64,000 nt of DNA from NCBI GenBank assembly GCA_903924985.1, contig CAIYDT010000056.1:1-64000 (forward strand). The letters are read 5' to 3'. Positions 55,080-64,000 of the stretch are shown here, piece by piece. Position 1 is the stretch's first letter. The number at the start of each line of letters is the position of its first letter. The notes below the pieces were generated by a model. That model did no database searches, was not told the origin of the DNA, and saw nothing but the letters and a program-made list of their open reading frames with translations. Both the position numbers and the translations under genes were made by a program. This DNA is from an uncultured Acetobacteraceae bacterium. Lineage in GTDB: Bacteria; Pseudomonadota; Alphaproteobacteria; Acetobacterales; Acetobacteraceae.

Positions 55080-55679
55080 GTGCGGGTAGGAATCGTTTCG
55101 GATATCCATTCCAATGTCGAGGGCCTGCAACTGGCGTTGGATGCGATGGGCGACGTCGATGAATTATTGTGTCTCGGGGACTCGATCTTCGAGTACAAGT
55201 TCTCCAACGAGGTCGTCGCGCTCTTAAGGCAGCGCGAGGCACACGTGATTCAGGGCAACCACGAGGAAGTGTTCCTGTCGGAAGCCGGCCGCCGAGCGCG
55301 CGAGCGGCCTGGCATCGACCCCGAGCTGCTGCAATGGCTCGCGGAGCAGCCGCATCGCCGTACCGTGGAATTCGGCGGACACAAAATCCTGATGGTCCAC
55401 TCCACCCCGTGGGAGCCGCGCGGCACCTATGTTTATCCACACAGCGCGAACCTGGAACGTTTCGCTGAGGTGGACGCCGATTTCGTGCTGTACGGTCACA
55501 CCCACGCGCAGGTTGTGCGCCGCATCGGCCGCGTCACGATCGTCAATCCCGGGTCGGCTGGCGATGCCCGCGATTCCAACAATGGACGGCAACTCAGTTG
55601 CGCGGTGCTGGAAACAGAAACGGGGGAAGTCGCCGTCACCGACTATCCCGATCCGCGCTACGCGCCCCGGCCGCTATAG
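55080..55679 (+). CDS. metallophosphoesterase (YfcE/MJ0936 type)
   Basis: 199-residue calcineurin-like phosphodiesterase with all five motifs: SDIHSN, LGDSIFE (GD), QGNHEE, HSTPW and YGHTHAQVV. Substrate unknown; relatives hydrolyse cyclic or bis-p-nitrophenyl phosphates. GTG 55080 is the only start in register with the DIH motif. Its last codons overlap the end of the convergent UDG gene by 6 nt. Confidence 0.88.
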   Translation: MRVGIVSDIHSNVEGLQLALDAMGDVDELLCLGDSIFEYKFSNEVVALLRQREAHVIQGNHEEVFLSEAGRRARERPGIDPELLQWLAEQPHRRTVEFGGHKILMVHSTPWEPRGTYVYPHSANLERFAEVDADFVLYGHTHAQVVRRIGRVTIVNPGSAGDARDSNNGRQLSCAVLETETGEVAVTDYPDPRYAPRPL

Positions 55680-56309
55680 CCCCAGCCGCTCTACCAACGC
55701 TGCCACCACCGCCTCGAACATCGGCGTCGTCAGCCGCCTGGTGTTCGTGTTCAGACGGGACACATGGTAGCTGTCGGCCAGCAAAAACCCGTCCGGCAGC
55801 TCATGCAGCACGCCGTGCTGGAATGGCACATGGCTCGCTCGCAGCCCGCGCGCGCGCAGCACCGCCTTGTGCGACACCCCACCTAGCGCCAGCACGCCAC
55901 GTACCCCCGGCATCGCGGCCAGTTCGGCGGTCAGGAACGGGTTGCATGCGGTGATTTCGGCCGGGGTCGGCAGGTTGCCCGGTGGCACGCAGCGCACCGC
56001 ATTGGTGACGCGGGTATTTCGCAAGCGCATCCCGTCGGCGGCGTTCGCTCCATAGGACCCTGTCGCCAACCCAAACTTCACCAACGTTTGGTACAGCAGC
56101 ACACCCGCGAAGTCGCCGGTAAACGGCCGGCCGGTGCGGTTCGCCCCGCGCACGCCCGGTGCCAGGCCCACGACCAACAGGGGAGAATCCAACGCCCCGA
56201 AGCTGGGAACCGGCGCGTTGAACCAGTCGGGGTTTGCCGCCCGGTTCGCCTGCCTGTACGCCACCAGCCGCGGGCACAGGGCGCAATCCCGCCCCGGCGC
56301 GTCAGGCAC
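55674..56309 (-). CDS. uracil-DNA glycosylase, family 5 (UDGb)
   Basis: 211-residue glycosylase removing uracil or other deaminated bases from DNA. Four cysteines for an iron-sulphur cluster (Cys9, Cys12, Cys107, Cys122). Motif A reads GLAPGVRGANRTGRPFTGD, the UDGb form lacking the catalytic Asp of other UDGs. C-terminal motif is DSYHVSRLNTNTRRL. GTG 56309 overlaps the stop of the NYN gene, so the pair is cotranscribed. Confidence 0.88.
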   Translation of the reverse strand: MPDAPGRDCALCPRLVAYRQANRAANPDWFNAPVPSFGALDSPLLVVGLAPGVRGANRTGRPFTGDFAGVLLYQTLVKFGLATGSYGANAADGMRLRNTRVTNAVRCVPPGNLPTPAEITACNPFLTAELAAMPGVRGVLALGGVSHKAVLRARGLRASHVPFQHGVLHELPDGFLLADSYHVSRLNTNTRRLTTPMFEAVVAALVERLGL

Positions 56310-56926
56310 TATGCTTGGTCCAGCGGATCGACGTACGGATCGGCCGGTGTACTCCGCGCCGCCGTCACCGGACGGGTACGCGGTTCGGTCTGGCGGCGGG
56401 TGAACTCGGGGGCGATCTCCGACAGTTCGACGAACTGATCGGCCTGCCGGCGCAACTCGTCGGCCACCATCGGCGGGCTGGTGCGGATGGACGACACGAC
56501 GGACACCCGCACACCCTTGCGCTGCACCGCCTCCACCAGCCGGCGAAAGTCGGAATCGCCGCTGAACAGCACCACATGATCCAGCTTGTCCGCCAGTTCC
56601 AGCATGTCCACCGCGATTTCGATGTCCATGTTGCCCTTGACCCGGCGGCGGCCTGTGGCGTCGGTGAATTCCTTGGCCGGCTTGGTGACCAGGCTGTAGC
56701 CGTTATAGGCCAGCCAGTCGGTCAACGGCTTCAACGGCGAGTATTCCTCGGTCTCCAGCACGGCCGAGTAGTAATAGGCTCTGATGATATTCGACCGCTT
56801 GCGGAAATACTCCAACAGGTTGCGGTAATCCACGTCGAACCCGAGGTTGCGCGACGCAGAATACAGATTGGCCCCATCGATGAAGAGCGCCACGCGCTCA
56901 TTGGGCAGGAAATGCATGATGGCCAC
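56309..56926 (-). CDS. NYN-domain (LabA/DUF88-like) protein
   Basis: 205-residue PIN-like ribonuclease-fold protein: acidic motifs VALFIDGANLYSASRN (Asp17), KGNMDIEIAVDMLELAD and VLFSGDSDFRRLVEAVQ. Members are RNA nucleases or RNA-turnover partners. A C-terminal Arg/Pro tail follows residue 175. An earlier ATG or Met4 could also start it. Upstream is the divergent folK, 68 nt away. Confidence 0.88.
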   Translation of the reverse strand: MAIMHFLPNERVALFIDGANLYSASRNLGFDVDYRNLLEYFRKRSNIIRAYYYSAVLETEEYSPLKPLTDWLAYNGYSLVTKPAKEFTDATGRRRVKGNMDIEIAVDMLELADKLDHVVLFSGDSDFRRLVEAVQRKGVRVSVVSSIRTSPPMVADELRRQADQFVELSEIAPEFTRRQTEPRTRPVTAARSTPADPYVDPLDQA

Positions 56927-56994
56927 CTTCTGGAAATGGGAGCAAGAACACCGCCGATATAGCAGGTCTCCATTGCGGCCGGAAAGACAGGATT

Positions 56995-57501
56995 ATGGGC
57001 ATGACATTGGTGGCGATCGGCGCGAACCTTCCGGGTCCCGACGGCGTCGCGGCCCTGGAAACCTGCCGGCGCGCGGTCGCGGCACTGGATGCGCTGCCGG
57101 GGCTCACGCTGAAGGGTTTGTCACGATGGTACGAGACGGAGCCGATCCCTCCCTCCGGCCAGCCGCCCTATATCAACGGCGTGGCGCTGCTGACCGGCGA
57201 AATTGACCCAGCCGCGTTATTGACCGCGTTGCAGGCGATCGAGACCCAATTCGGCCGGGTGCGGGGGGAACCGAACGCCCCGCGCACGCTGGACCTCGAT
57301 ATCGTGGCAATCGACGATCTGGTACGAGCAGCGCCCGACCCGGTCCTGCCGCATCCGCGTGCGCATCTGCGGGCGTTCGTGTTGGCGCCATTGGCCGATG
57401 TGGCTCCAGGTTGGGTGCACCCGGCCCTCGGGAAGACCGCGGCCGCGTTGCTGGCCGGCCTGCCGCCACAGGGGATACGAGTCAGGTCCGCCCCGGGCTG
57501 A
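56995..57501 (+). CDS. folK: 2-amino-4-hydroxy-6-hydroxymethyldihydropteridine diphosphokinase
   Basis: 168-residue HPPK, which transfers pyrophosphate from ATP to hydroxymethyldihydropterin in folate synthesis. Motifs ALDALPGLTLKGLSRWYETE, GRVRGEPNAPRTLDLDIVAI with the Mg-binding Asp pair, and LPHPRAHLRAFVLAPLADV. Not next to other folate genes. ATG 57001 is an alternative start. Overlaps the convergent TMEM43-like gene by 20 nt. Confidence 0.93.
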   Translation: MGMTLVAIGANLPGPDGVAALETCRRAVAALDALPGLTLKGLSRWYETEPIPPSGQPPYINGVALLTGEIDPAALLTALQAIETQFGRVRGEPNAPRTLDLDIVAIDDLVRAAPDPVLPHPRAHLRAFVLAPLADVAPGWVHPALGKTAAALLAGLPPQGIRVRSAPG

Positions 57502-58663
57502 ACCCGGCCACCCGGCGCCTGGGGCCGATCCGGCCGAGGAGGAACAGCCCGGCGACCGCGGCGGCGAGCAACAGGATACCGATCAGAGGCCGGTGCACGA
57601 TCCAGGCGAGGGCGATGGTCACCAGCGTGATCGGTACCGACAGCGTCAGCGCCGCCAGGAACGCGCCCGCGCCGACGATCGACTCCAGGAAGGGCAGCAC
57701 CGCGAACAGCATCGTCAACGGCATCGTCATGCAGACGAGTCCGATCAGCACGCCCAGGAATCCCACGCCGCGTAGAATCCAGGTGAGTGTGCTCTCCGCC
57801 TTTTTTTCGTCCTTGAACAACGCCTCCGCGCTCACGGCCCCCGGTTCGGCCAGGGCGATGGTATAGCCGTTGCTGTCGCGATAGGCCGTGAGCATGCCCC
57901 CAACCGATGCCGCGGCAACCGAGACCGTTTGCGCCGCGATGCTCCCGAACGTCACCCGCAGATCGCCGATCGCCGGCTGGGCCGGGTCCCGGCCGCGATA
58001 AAATCCGTCGCCGGACACCTGATAGCCGGACGGCGACGCTGAAAGCGCGGGCAGTGGTGCGAAGGTCGCCAGTCTGCTCAGCACGGGCGCGTCCACTTTG
58101 TAGCCCCCCAATCGTACATCGCCGGCGTCGATAACCTGGGACCGTACCGCCATTTGCGGATTCCGGTGATCGCCTTGGCCATGGAAATGCGATGAGTCGA
58201 CCGGGTGGTCCAGCCATGCCTTCCGGTAGCTGTAGGTCGTCGTGGTGGTCTTCGAACCGCCGACATTCTGTTGGGATTCGGTTTTGGACTCCTCCTCCCA
58301 TTGATACATCTCCACGGTGCGGGACAGCCGCAACAGGCCGTTGCCAGTCACCCCGAAGACCGGATCGCGCGCGGGTGTGCCGGGCTGCATCGTGCCGGTC
58401 AGGTGCACCAGCCTGCCGTCGCCTTTCGGATCGACCCCAGCGGCGCTGACCTCCACGATCGACTGCGCGCCACGATCCAGTGCTCTGATCGCGTCTACCG
58501 CCCGCCCTTCGTTCCAATACAGCAGCACGATCGCCGCCGGGATGAGGACCAGGCCGATCAGCGCGGCGATCAGGCTGCCGCCAAGGCGCGAGCCCAAGCC
58601 TACCGTTGAGGTTTCGCTGAAGCTGTCCCCACGGGGGATGTCGTCGCCGAAATTGTCGGACAT
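57482..58663 (-). CDS. TMEM43-like membrane protein
   Basis: 393-residue protein of the TMEM43/LUMA family: N-terminal membrane helix (LIAALIGLVLIPAAIVLLYW NEGRAV), a large soluble loop with DPVFGVTGNGLLRLSRTVEM, YQWEEESKTE and QVSGDGFYRGRDPAQP, then three or four C-terminal membrane segments. Function unknown in bacteria. AGGAGG precedes ATG 58663, preferred to ATG 58693. Confidence 0.85.
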   Translation of the reverse strand: MSDNFGDDIPRGDSFSETSTVGLGSRLGGSLIAALIGLVLIPAAIVLLYWNEGRAVDAIRALDRGAQSIVEVSAAGVDPKGDGRLVHLTGTMQPGTPARDPVFGVTGNGLLRLSRTVEMYQWEEESKTESQQNVGGSKTTTTTYSYRKAWLDHPVDSSHFHGQGDHRNPQMAVRSQVIDAGDVRLGGYKVDAPVLSRLATFAPLPALSASPSGYQVSGDGFYRGRDPAQPAIGDLRVTFGSIAAQTVSVAAASVGGMLTAYRDSNGYTIALAEPGAVSAEALFKDEKKAESTLTWILRGVGFLGVLIGLVCMTMPLTMLFAVLPFLESIVGAGAFLAALTLSVPITLVTIALAWIVHRPLIGILLLAAAVAGLFLLGRIGPRRRVAGFSPGRT

Positions 58664-58848
58664 CGGGCGTTTCCTCCTCAGAACCGGGTTCATGTCGCGG
58701 TAGCGCCGAATGCGCCCTTTGTCACTTCAATCGTTGGTGTTGGAGACAGGTTAACGCCGCGGGCCGACAAACCCGCTCAACGTCCCCCTTGCGTCGCAGC
58801 GCAGCATGACTTACCTTGTTCGTTCACCCATTATCGGAGATTGAGCGC

Positions 58849-59256
58849 ATGGCGCGCGTCACCGTCGAAGACTGTGTCCAAAAAGTTCCCAACCGCTTCG
58901 AGCTCGTGTTGCTCGCGGCGCAGCGTGCGCGCAACCTCAGCCGCGGCGAGGAACTCACCATCGATCGCGACGACGACAAGAACCCGGTTGTCGCCCTGCG
59001 TGAAATCGCCGAGGAAACCATCGAGTTGCCGAGGCTCGAGCAGGATCTGATCCGCTCGCTGTCGCGTGCGCCCGAACCGGAACCGGCGGACGAGGAAGTG
59101 CTCGACCTCATCCCCACCGATCAGAACATCTTCGGCCTGCAGGATGTCTCGGCCGAGGAAGAAAGCGCGGTACTCGCGGCCGAGGCCGAGGAGATGTCGT
59201 CCGAAGACCTGGAAGCGGCCATCGGGGCAGAACTCGGCGGCCGCGGCTTCCGCTAA
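58849..59256 (+). CDS. rpoZ: DNA-directed RNA polymerase omega subunit
   Basis: 135-residue small RNA polymerase subunit with the start [20 protein letters not shown], then [20 protein letters not shown] and [11 protein letters not shown]. An acidic C-terminal extension ([11 protein letters not shown]... to the end) is common in alphaproteobacteria. It helps beta-prime assembly and in other bacteria mediates the response to ppGpp; the (p)ppGpp enzyme gene follows directly. Confidence 0.95.
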   Translation: MARVTVEDCVQKVPNRFELVLLAAQRARNLSRGEELTIDRDDDKNPVVALREIAEETIELPRLEQDLIRSLSRAPEPEPADEEVLDLIPTDQNIFGLQDVSAEEESAVLAAEAEEMSSEDLEAAIGAELGGRGFR

Positions 59257-59274
59257 GCCCGGGGGCCCAACGGC

Positions 59275-61557
59275 ATGACTCAACGGGGGATCGGTCGCGG
59301 GATGCCGCTCGCCGCCCCCGATGGTGCGGCTCCCGCCTCTGCCCAACCAGACGCCAAACCCCGCCCCGGCATCATCCGTCAGTTCGAACTGACGGAGAAA
59401 GTCCATGCCTACGATCCCAAAGCGGATACCGGGCTGATCGACGCAGCCTACGTGCTGGCCATGCAGGCGCACGGCAATCAGCGCCGCGACAATGGCGACC
59501 CCTACATCACCCATCCGATCGCCGTCGCCGACATTCTGGCGGGCTACCGGCTCGACACCGCCTCCATCGTCACCGGCCTGCTGCACGACACGATCGAGGA
59601 CACGACGGTCAAGCTGCCGGACATCGAGGCCCGCTTCGGCAAGCAGATCGCCGGGCTGGTGGACGGCGTCACCAAGCTGACCCGGCTGGAGTTGCAATCG
59701 GACCGCACCAAGCAGGCGGAGAATTTCCGCAAGCTGGTGCTGGCCATGAGCCGCGACATCCGCGTCCTGCTGGTCAAGCTCGCCGACCGGCTGCACAACA
59801 TGCGCACCCTGCATTTCGTGCAAAAGCCCGAACGGCGGCAGCGCATCGCGCGCGAGACGATGGAAATCTACGCGCCTCTGGCCGAACGCATCGGCATGGA
59901 CGCGGTGAAGACCGAACTGCAAACCCTGGCCTTCGCGGAGCTGGAGCCGGAAGCTTACGCCACCATTCAGGCGCGCCTGAACTTCCTGCGCGGCCAGGGC
60001 GCGGACGTGATCGACGAAGTGCGCGCCGAACTCGCCCGCATCTGCCGGGAGGCGGGGGTGAAAGTGATCGAGGTCACCGGCCGCGAGAAGTCGCCCTATT
60101 CGATTTGGGAGAAAATGCAGCGCCGCAACGTGGCATTCGAGCAGCTGTCCGACCTCATGGCGTTCCGCGTGGTCGTCGAGACCAAGGGCGACTGCTACGC
60201 CGCCCTCGGAGCGGTGCACTCCGCCTATCAGATGATTGTCGGACGCTTTAAGGACTACATCTCCACCCCGAAATCCAACGGCTACCAGTCGCTGCACACC
60301 GGAGTGACGCTGCGCGAGCCGCGCAACCAGAAGATCGAGATCCAGATCCGCACGCCGGACATGAACGACATCGCCGAAAACGGCGTGGCGTCGCACTGGC
60401 TGTATAAGACCCACGACGCCAAGATCGACGGAAACGAGACAAAGCAGTTCCGCTGGGTACAGGACCTGCTGGAAATCCTGGAAGACTCCGCCGCCCCGGA
60501 TGAGTTCCTGGAAAACACCAAGCTGGAACTCTACGGCGACCAGGTGTTCTGCTTCACCCCGAAGGGGCAGCTGATCCCGCTGCCGCGTGGCGCGACCCCG
60601 GTCGATTTCGCCTACGCGGTGCACAGCCAGGTGGGCGATACCTGCGTCGGCGCCAAGATCAACGGCCGCCTGCTGCCGTTGCGCCACCAGTGGCAGACTG
60701 GCGACCCGGTCGAGATCATGACCGCCCGCGGCGGCACCCCGTCGCCGCAGTGGGAGCGGTTTTGCGTCACCGGCAAGGCGCGTGCCCGCATCCGCCGCTT
60801 CATCCACCAGGAGCAGCGGGAACAGAGCCGTGACGCCGGCAAGGCGGAGCTGACCAAGGCATTCCGCCAGGCCGGCGTGGACGGGTCGGAAAAGGCGCTC
60901 GAGCCGCATTTGAAGACGCTGAAGATCGGGACGCTGGACGACCTGTATATCGCGGTCGGCAACGGCAACCTGGGCGCCCGCGACATCGTTCACGCGGCCT
61001 ATCCCGAACTGCGCCAGACCGCCCGCTCGCAGCGCATGGTGCCGGCGCTGCTGCCCCGCACCGCCCGCGGGGCCAAACCCGACCACGGCATGCCGGTCAC
61101 CGGCTTGGTGCCCGGCATGGCCTATAGCTTCGCCGGCTGCTGCCACCCGGTCCCTGGCGACGAGATCGTCGGCATCGTCGCCACCGGCAAGGGCGTGACC
61201 ATCCATGGGCGGGAGTGCCAGACATTGGCCGTCTTCGCCGCGACCCCCGAACGCTTCATCGATGTGGACTGGAACTATGAGGTGCTGCACAAGGCCGGCA
61301 CCTCCGGCAAGACCCCGGCCCACACCGCCCGCATCAGCATCGTGACGGGCAACGACCCAGGGGCCCTGGCGGTGTTGACCAATGCCATCGCCAAGCAGGA
61401 CGGCGCCATTGCTAATTTGAAGATCGTCAGCCGGCAGCAGGATTTTATGGAAACACTCGTGGACGTGGACGTGCGCGACATCGCGCATCTCGCGAAGGTC
61501 CTGGCCGGCCTGCGGGGCGCCACCGGAATCCAGAGCGTCGAGCGGGCCAAGGGCTGA
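59275..61557 (+). CDS. bifunctional (p)ppGpp synthetase/hydrolase (RelA/SpoT)
   Basis: 760-residue long RSH protein. HD hydrolase with [10 protein letters not shown] and LLHDTIEDT (His-Asp); synthetase with [24 protein letters not shown] domain from [20 protein letters not shown]; a Cys/His region [16 protein letters not shown]; and C-terminal ACT domain ([20 protein letters not shown]). Both activities are expected, as in other alphaproteobacterial Rel. Follows rpoZ by 18 nt and overlaps acpS by one base. Confidence 0.95.
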   Translation: MTQRGIGRGMPLAAPDGAAPASAQPDAKPRPGIIRQFELTEKVHAYDPKADTGLIDAAYVLAMQAHGNQRRDNGDPYITHPIAVADILAGYRLDTASIVTGLLHDTIEDTTVKLPDIEARFGKQIAGLVDGVTKLTRLELQSDRTKQAENFRKLVLAMSRDIRVLLVKLADRLHNMRTLHFVQKPERRQRIARETMEIYAPLAERIGMDAVKTELQTLAFAELEPEAYATIQARLNFLRGQGADVIDEVRAELARICREAGVKVIEVTGREKSPYSIWEKMQRRNVAFEQLSDLMAFRVVVETKGDCYAALGAVHSAYQMIVGRFKDYISTPKSNGYQSLHTGVTLREPRNQKIEIQIRTPDMNDIAENGVASHWLYKTHDAKIDGNETKQFRWVQDLLEILEDSAAPDEFLENTKLELYGDQVFCFTPKGQLIPLPRGATPVDFAYAVHSQVGDTCVGAKINGRLLPLRHQWQTGDPVEIMTARGGTPSPQWERFCVTGKARARIRRFIHQEQREQSRDAGKAELTKAFRQAGVDGSEKALEPHLKTLKIGTLDDLYIAVGNGNLGARDIVHAAYPELRQTARSQRMVPALLPRTARGAKPDHGMPVTGLVPGMAYSFAGCCHPVPGDEIVGIVATGKGVTIHGRECQTLAVFAATPERFIDVDWNYEVLHKAGTSGKTPAHTARISIVTGNDPGALAVLTNAIAKQDGAIANLKIVSRQQDFMETLVDVDVRDIAHLAKVLAGLRGATGIQSVERAKG

Positions 61558-61970
61558 TGATCCTGGGCCTCGGCTCCGATCTTTGCGACATTCGCCGCAT
61601 CGAAAAGGCCATCGAACGGCATGGCGAGCGGTTTCTGGATCGTATTTTTACCGCGGAAGAACGGGCCGAAGCGGGGCGCCGGGCCGCTAAAAACCAGCCG
61701 TCCACCTATGCGAAGCGGTTCGCCGCCAAAGAGGCGGCTTCCAAAGCCTTGAGCACCGGCTTCGCGGGCGGCGTGTTCTTTTCCGACCTGGGGGTGGTGA
61801 ACCTGCCCGGCGGCAAACCGACGCTGGTTCTGACCGGCGGATCGGCTGACCGGCTGAAGGCGATCACCCCGGCCGGCATGACCGCCCAGGTGGATCTGAC
61901 GATGACCGACGAATATCCCTACGCCTTCGCGCAGGTCATCATCTCGGCCGTGCCGGAGAAAACGCCATGA
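61557..61970 (+). CDS. acpS: holo-[acyl-carrier-protein] synthase
   Basis: 137-residue enzyme that attaches 4'-phosphopantetheine from CoA to [23 protein letters not shown] with the Mg Asp, [10 protein letters not shown], and [17 protein letters not shown] with the second metal Glu. ATG overlaps the rel stop; its stop overlaps the next gene by four bases (ATGA). Confidence 0.95.
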   Translation: MILGLGSDLCDIRRIEKAIERHGERFLDRIFTAEERAEAGRRAAKNQPSTYAKRFAAKEAASKALSTGFAGGVFFSDLGVVNLPGGKPTLVLTGGSADRLKAITPAGMTAQVDLTMTDEYPYAFAQVIISAVPEKTP

Positions 61971-62728
61971 ACACCGTCACCATCGAACAAACCGGCCCGG
62001 TTAAAACCATCTGGATGAACCGCCCGGAAAAGCGCAACGCGCTGGACAGCGACATGCTGCACCGGATGACGGACGCGTTGCGTGCGCCGGCCGCCGCCGC
62101 CGACCGTGTGGTCGTGATCCGCGGCCGGGGCCCGGCGTTCTGCTCCGGCCTGGACATGAAACAGCGGCGTGAGTCCATCGGCACCGGCGGTGCCAGCGGC
62201 ATCGAGGTCATGCTGCGCGCCATCGAACTGTGCCCGCTGCCGGTTGTCGCCGTCGTGCAGGGCGACGCTATCGCCGGCGGCAATGAGCTGGCGCTGCATT
62301 GCGATCTGGTCATTGCCAGCGACAACGCCCGCTTCGGGATGTCGCTGGCCCAGGTCGGCCTCGCCCCGAACTGGTTCCTGGCCAAAAAACTGATGGAAAT
62401 TCTCGGCCCAGTGACAACCCGGGAGATGCTCCTGCTCGGCGATCCCCTGCCCGCCACAAGGCTGCACGCACTCGGTCTGATCGCCCGGTGCGTGGCGGCG
62501 GAGCAGTTGGAGGCCGAGGCAGCCCGCGTCGTCGAACGTTTGGCCGCCAACGCGCCACTGTCGCTGAAAGCGATGAAGGCAACCACGGTGCGCCAGTTGG
62601 AAATCCGCGATGGCATTCCGCACGCCGACGTCGACGCGCTGGTGGAAACCGCGCTCAAGAGCCAGGACGCCCGGGAAGGCATGCTGGCTCGGCTGGAAAA
62701 GCGGCGGGCGCGGTTTCACGGGCAGTAG
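61967..62728 (+). CDS. enoyl-CoA hydratase/isomerase family protein
   Basis: 253-residue crotonase-fold protein: [20 protein letters not shown], oxyanion loop [13 protein letters not shown], second loop [20 protein letters not shown]. The Glu of the common GGGCELA loop is present as NEL, and a second catalytic Glu is not evident where hydratases have it (VGLAPNWF), so an isomerase or other crotonase activity is possible. It occupies the place between acpS and lepB where pdxJ neighbours often lie in other alphaproteobacteria. Confidence 0.88.
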   Translation: MNTVTIEQTGPVKTIWMNRPEKRNALDSDMLHRMTDALRAPAAAADRVVVIRGRGPAFCSGLDMKQRRESIGTGGASGIEVMLRAIELCPLPVVAVVQGDAIAGGNELALHCDLVIASDNARFGMSLAQVGLAPNWFLAKKLMEILGPVTTREMLLLGDPLPATRLHALGLIARCVAAEQLEAEAARVVERLAANAPLSLKAMKATTVRQLEIRDGIPHADVDALVETALKSQDAREGMLARLEKRRARFHGQ

Positions 62729-62838
62729 CCTCGGCACGCCGTGCTTGACACAGGACACGCCAGCGCGCTTGAACCCCGCTCAATCCTCACCGGTCCCAGC
62801 GCTTCGCGCGCGGGCCGCGACAGAAAGCCCCATATCGT

Positions 62839-63648
62839 ATGGCGACCAGCAAGGCCGCGGCCAAACGCAAGCAAGGCGTATGGGCCGAAAACATCAAAAC
62901 CATCGTTTACGCCGTGCTGATCGCGGTCGGCGTGCGGACGGTGCTGTTCGAGCCGTTCAACATCCCGTCCGGCAGCATGATCCCAACCTTGCTCGTGGGC
63001 GACTACCTGTTCGTGTCGAAATACAGCTACGGGTATTCCAAGTATTCCATGCCCTTCTCCCCGCCTTTGTTCCACGGGCGGATTTTTGGCTCGCTGCCGC
63101 ATCGTGGCGACGTGGCGGTGTTCAAGTTCCCGCGCGACAACTCCACCGATTACATCAAGCGCATCGTGGGCCTGCCGGGCGACCATCTGCAGGTGAAGCA
63201 GGGCGTGCTTTACATCAATGGGGAGGCTGCCCCCCGAGCACCGGAGGGGACTTTCATCGCGAGGGATCAGGGCATTCGCACGGAGCTGCGCCGGTACCAG
63301 GAGACGCTGCCAGGCGGCGTGAAGCATGACATTTTGAAGGCTACCGACGGGGTGGAGAATGCGCGCCGCCCGGGCTTCGATCCCACGAGGGAATTCGACC
63401 CCAACAACACGCCCGAATACGTGGTGCCGGCCGATCATGTCTTCGCGATGGGCGATAACCGCGACATGTCGTCCGATAGCCGCTTCATGAACAGCTCCGG
63501 CGTCGGGTTCGTGCCGGTGGAGAACCTGGTCGGCCGGGCGGAAATCCTGTTCTTTTCCATCGAAAGCGACCCCAACGACGCATGGTGGGCGTTCTGGGAG
63601 TGGCCGTTCAAGATCCGCTGGTCCCGCCTGCTGAAACCCATCCATTGA
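62839..63648 (+). CDS. lepB: signal peptidase I
   Basis: 269-residue inner-membrane serine protease that cleaves signal peptides. One membrane helix (TIVYAVLIAVGVRTVLFEPF), catalytic Ser46 in PSGSMIPT and Lys107 in YIKRIVGLPGD, plus GDNRDMSSDSRF in box E. ATG 62839 fits the family; 110 nt of gap upstream contain CTTGACA (62744-62750), a possible -35 element. Its stop overlaps the rnc start. Confidence 0.95.
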   Translation: MATSKAAAKRKQGVWAENIKTIVYAVLIAVGVRTVLFEPFNIPSGSMIPTLLVGDYLFVSKYSYGYSKYSMPFSPPLFHGRIFGSLPHRGDVAVFKFPRDNSTDYIKRIVGLPGDHLQVKQGVLYINGEAAPRAPEGTFIARDQGIRTELRRYQETLPGGVKHDILKATDGVENARRPGFDPTREFDPNNTPEYVVPADHVFAMGDNRDMSSDSRFMNSSGVGFVPVENLVGRAEILFFSIESDPNDAWWAFWEWPFKIRWSRLLKPIH

Positions 63649-64000
63649 ACGCGACGATCGAAAGTATCCTCGGGCACAAATTCACCCGTGCTGACCTGCC
63701 GCGGGAGGCGATGACTCACCGTTCGGCGTCCTCCGGCAAGGGATCGCACGGGTCGAACGAGCGGCTGGAATTCATTGGTGACCGGGTGCTGGGTCTGATC
63801 ATGGCCGAGTGGCTGGCCGAACGCTTCCCGCGGGAACAAGAGGGCGATCTGGGCCGCCGGCTGGCGCACTTGGTGTCGCAACCGGTTTTGGCAACGGTGG
63901 CCGAAGAAATCGGGTTGGCGAGTGTCCTTTCGGTATCGTCCGGGGAGGCCAAAGCCGGCGTCAAGCAGCGCGCTACCGTGCTGGCCGACGCGCTGGAGGC
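63645..64000 (+). CDS. rnc: ribonuclease III (5' part, runs off the window)
   Basis: The first 118 codons of RNase III, a double-strand RNA endonuclease. Start TTG 63645 overlaps the lepB stop (TTGA). Family signature ERLEFIGDRVLGLIMAEWL with metal-binding Glu and Asp, then LGRRLAHLVSQPVLATVAEE. The C-terminal part, including the dsRNA-binding domain, lies beyond the window. Confidence 0.93.
   Translation, partial: MNATIESILGHKFTRADLPREAMTHRSASSGKGSHGSNERLEFIGDRVLGLIMAEWLAERFPREQEGDLGRRLAHLVSQPVLATVAEEIGLASVLSVSSGEAKAGVKQRATVLADALE

Noticed and set aside
55433-55441. Perfect DnaA box TTATCCACA
   Set aside because: Single site inside the metallophosphoesterase coding region; no cluster, no AT-rich neighbour. 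A 9-mer is expected by chance at this scale.
58831-61488. Very long open frame on the minus strand opposite rel
   Set aside because: A shadow caused by high third-position GC; its protein is His/Gln/Arg-rich without any family motif, while the plus strand encodes rel and rpoZ clearly.

Overview
The window reads as a contiguous piece of a chromosome from a high-GC alphaproteobacterium, most probably a member of the Acetobacteraceae (Rhodospirillales/Acetobacterales). This rests on the rpsT-dnaA pair, the grpE/dnaK/dnaJ block, the rpoZ-rel-acpS-(ech)-lepB-rnc block, a class I lysyl-tRNA synthetase, a two-domain glycine-rich cold-shock protein, an MmcB-type protein and Hint-domain/HGGxSTG proteins typical of the family. 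No rRNA, tRNA, insertion sequence or CRISPR array was seen. Genus cannot be told from the sequence alone.

Layout. 0.2-5.2 kb: a repeat protein with a C-terminal Hint domain, an MmcB-like gene without a normal start, an HGGxSTG-motif protein, a bactofilin and a small helical protein. 5.2-12.7 kb: malic enzyme with a phosphotransacetylase-like tail, a decayed TauD/TfdA dioxygenase, rpsT, a hairpin-rich gap, dnaA and an ABC exporter pair. 12.7-13.1 kb: a gap with mutually exclusive RNA hairpins. 13.1-18.6 kb: CoA-transferase and the heat-shock chaperones. 18.6-19.3 kb: gene remnants (AhpD-like, LysR). 19.3-26.8 kb: SMP-30 and 7-bladed lactonases, a cupin with an AT-hook tail, and a complete branched-chain amino-acid type ABC importer (livK-H-M-G-F order). 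26.8-28.4 kb: a GMC oxidoreductase on the minus strand.

28.5-38.3 kb is the most unusual part: two same-strand, overlapping gene strings. The first is carbamoyltransferase, APH-type kinase, divergent enolase paralogue, D-2-hydroxyacid dehydrogenase. The second is an AfsA-like hotdog protein, a four-carbon acid-sugar kinase (DUF1537), an alpha/beta hydrolase, an LLM oxidoreductase and PdxA2. They are separated by a frameshifted MORN-repeat relic and a cluster of iterated operator-like repeats. DUF1537 kinase and PdxA2 are known to convert threonate/erythronate-type acids to dihydroxyacetone phosphate; the first string looks like a hydroxyacid-kinase-enolase pathway with a carbamoylation step. 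Its product is unknown.

38.3-49.7 kb: a CBS protein behind a perfect FNR-type box, a DUF3035 lipoprotein, two uncharacterised proteins, the cold-shock protein with a structured leader, an AhpD-like protein, class I lysK overlapping an mprF-like membrane protein, rmuC (probably with a CTG start) and a ccdAB toxin-antitoxin pair. 49.7-55.1 kb: a catabolic string (LLM oxidoreductase, two mandelate racemase-type enzymes, CocE hydrolase). 55.1-58.7 kb: phosphodiesterase, UDGb, NYN-domain protein, folK, TMEM43-like protein. 58.8 kb to the end: rpoZ, rel, acpS, enoyl-CoA hydratase, lepB and the 5' part of rnc.
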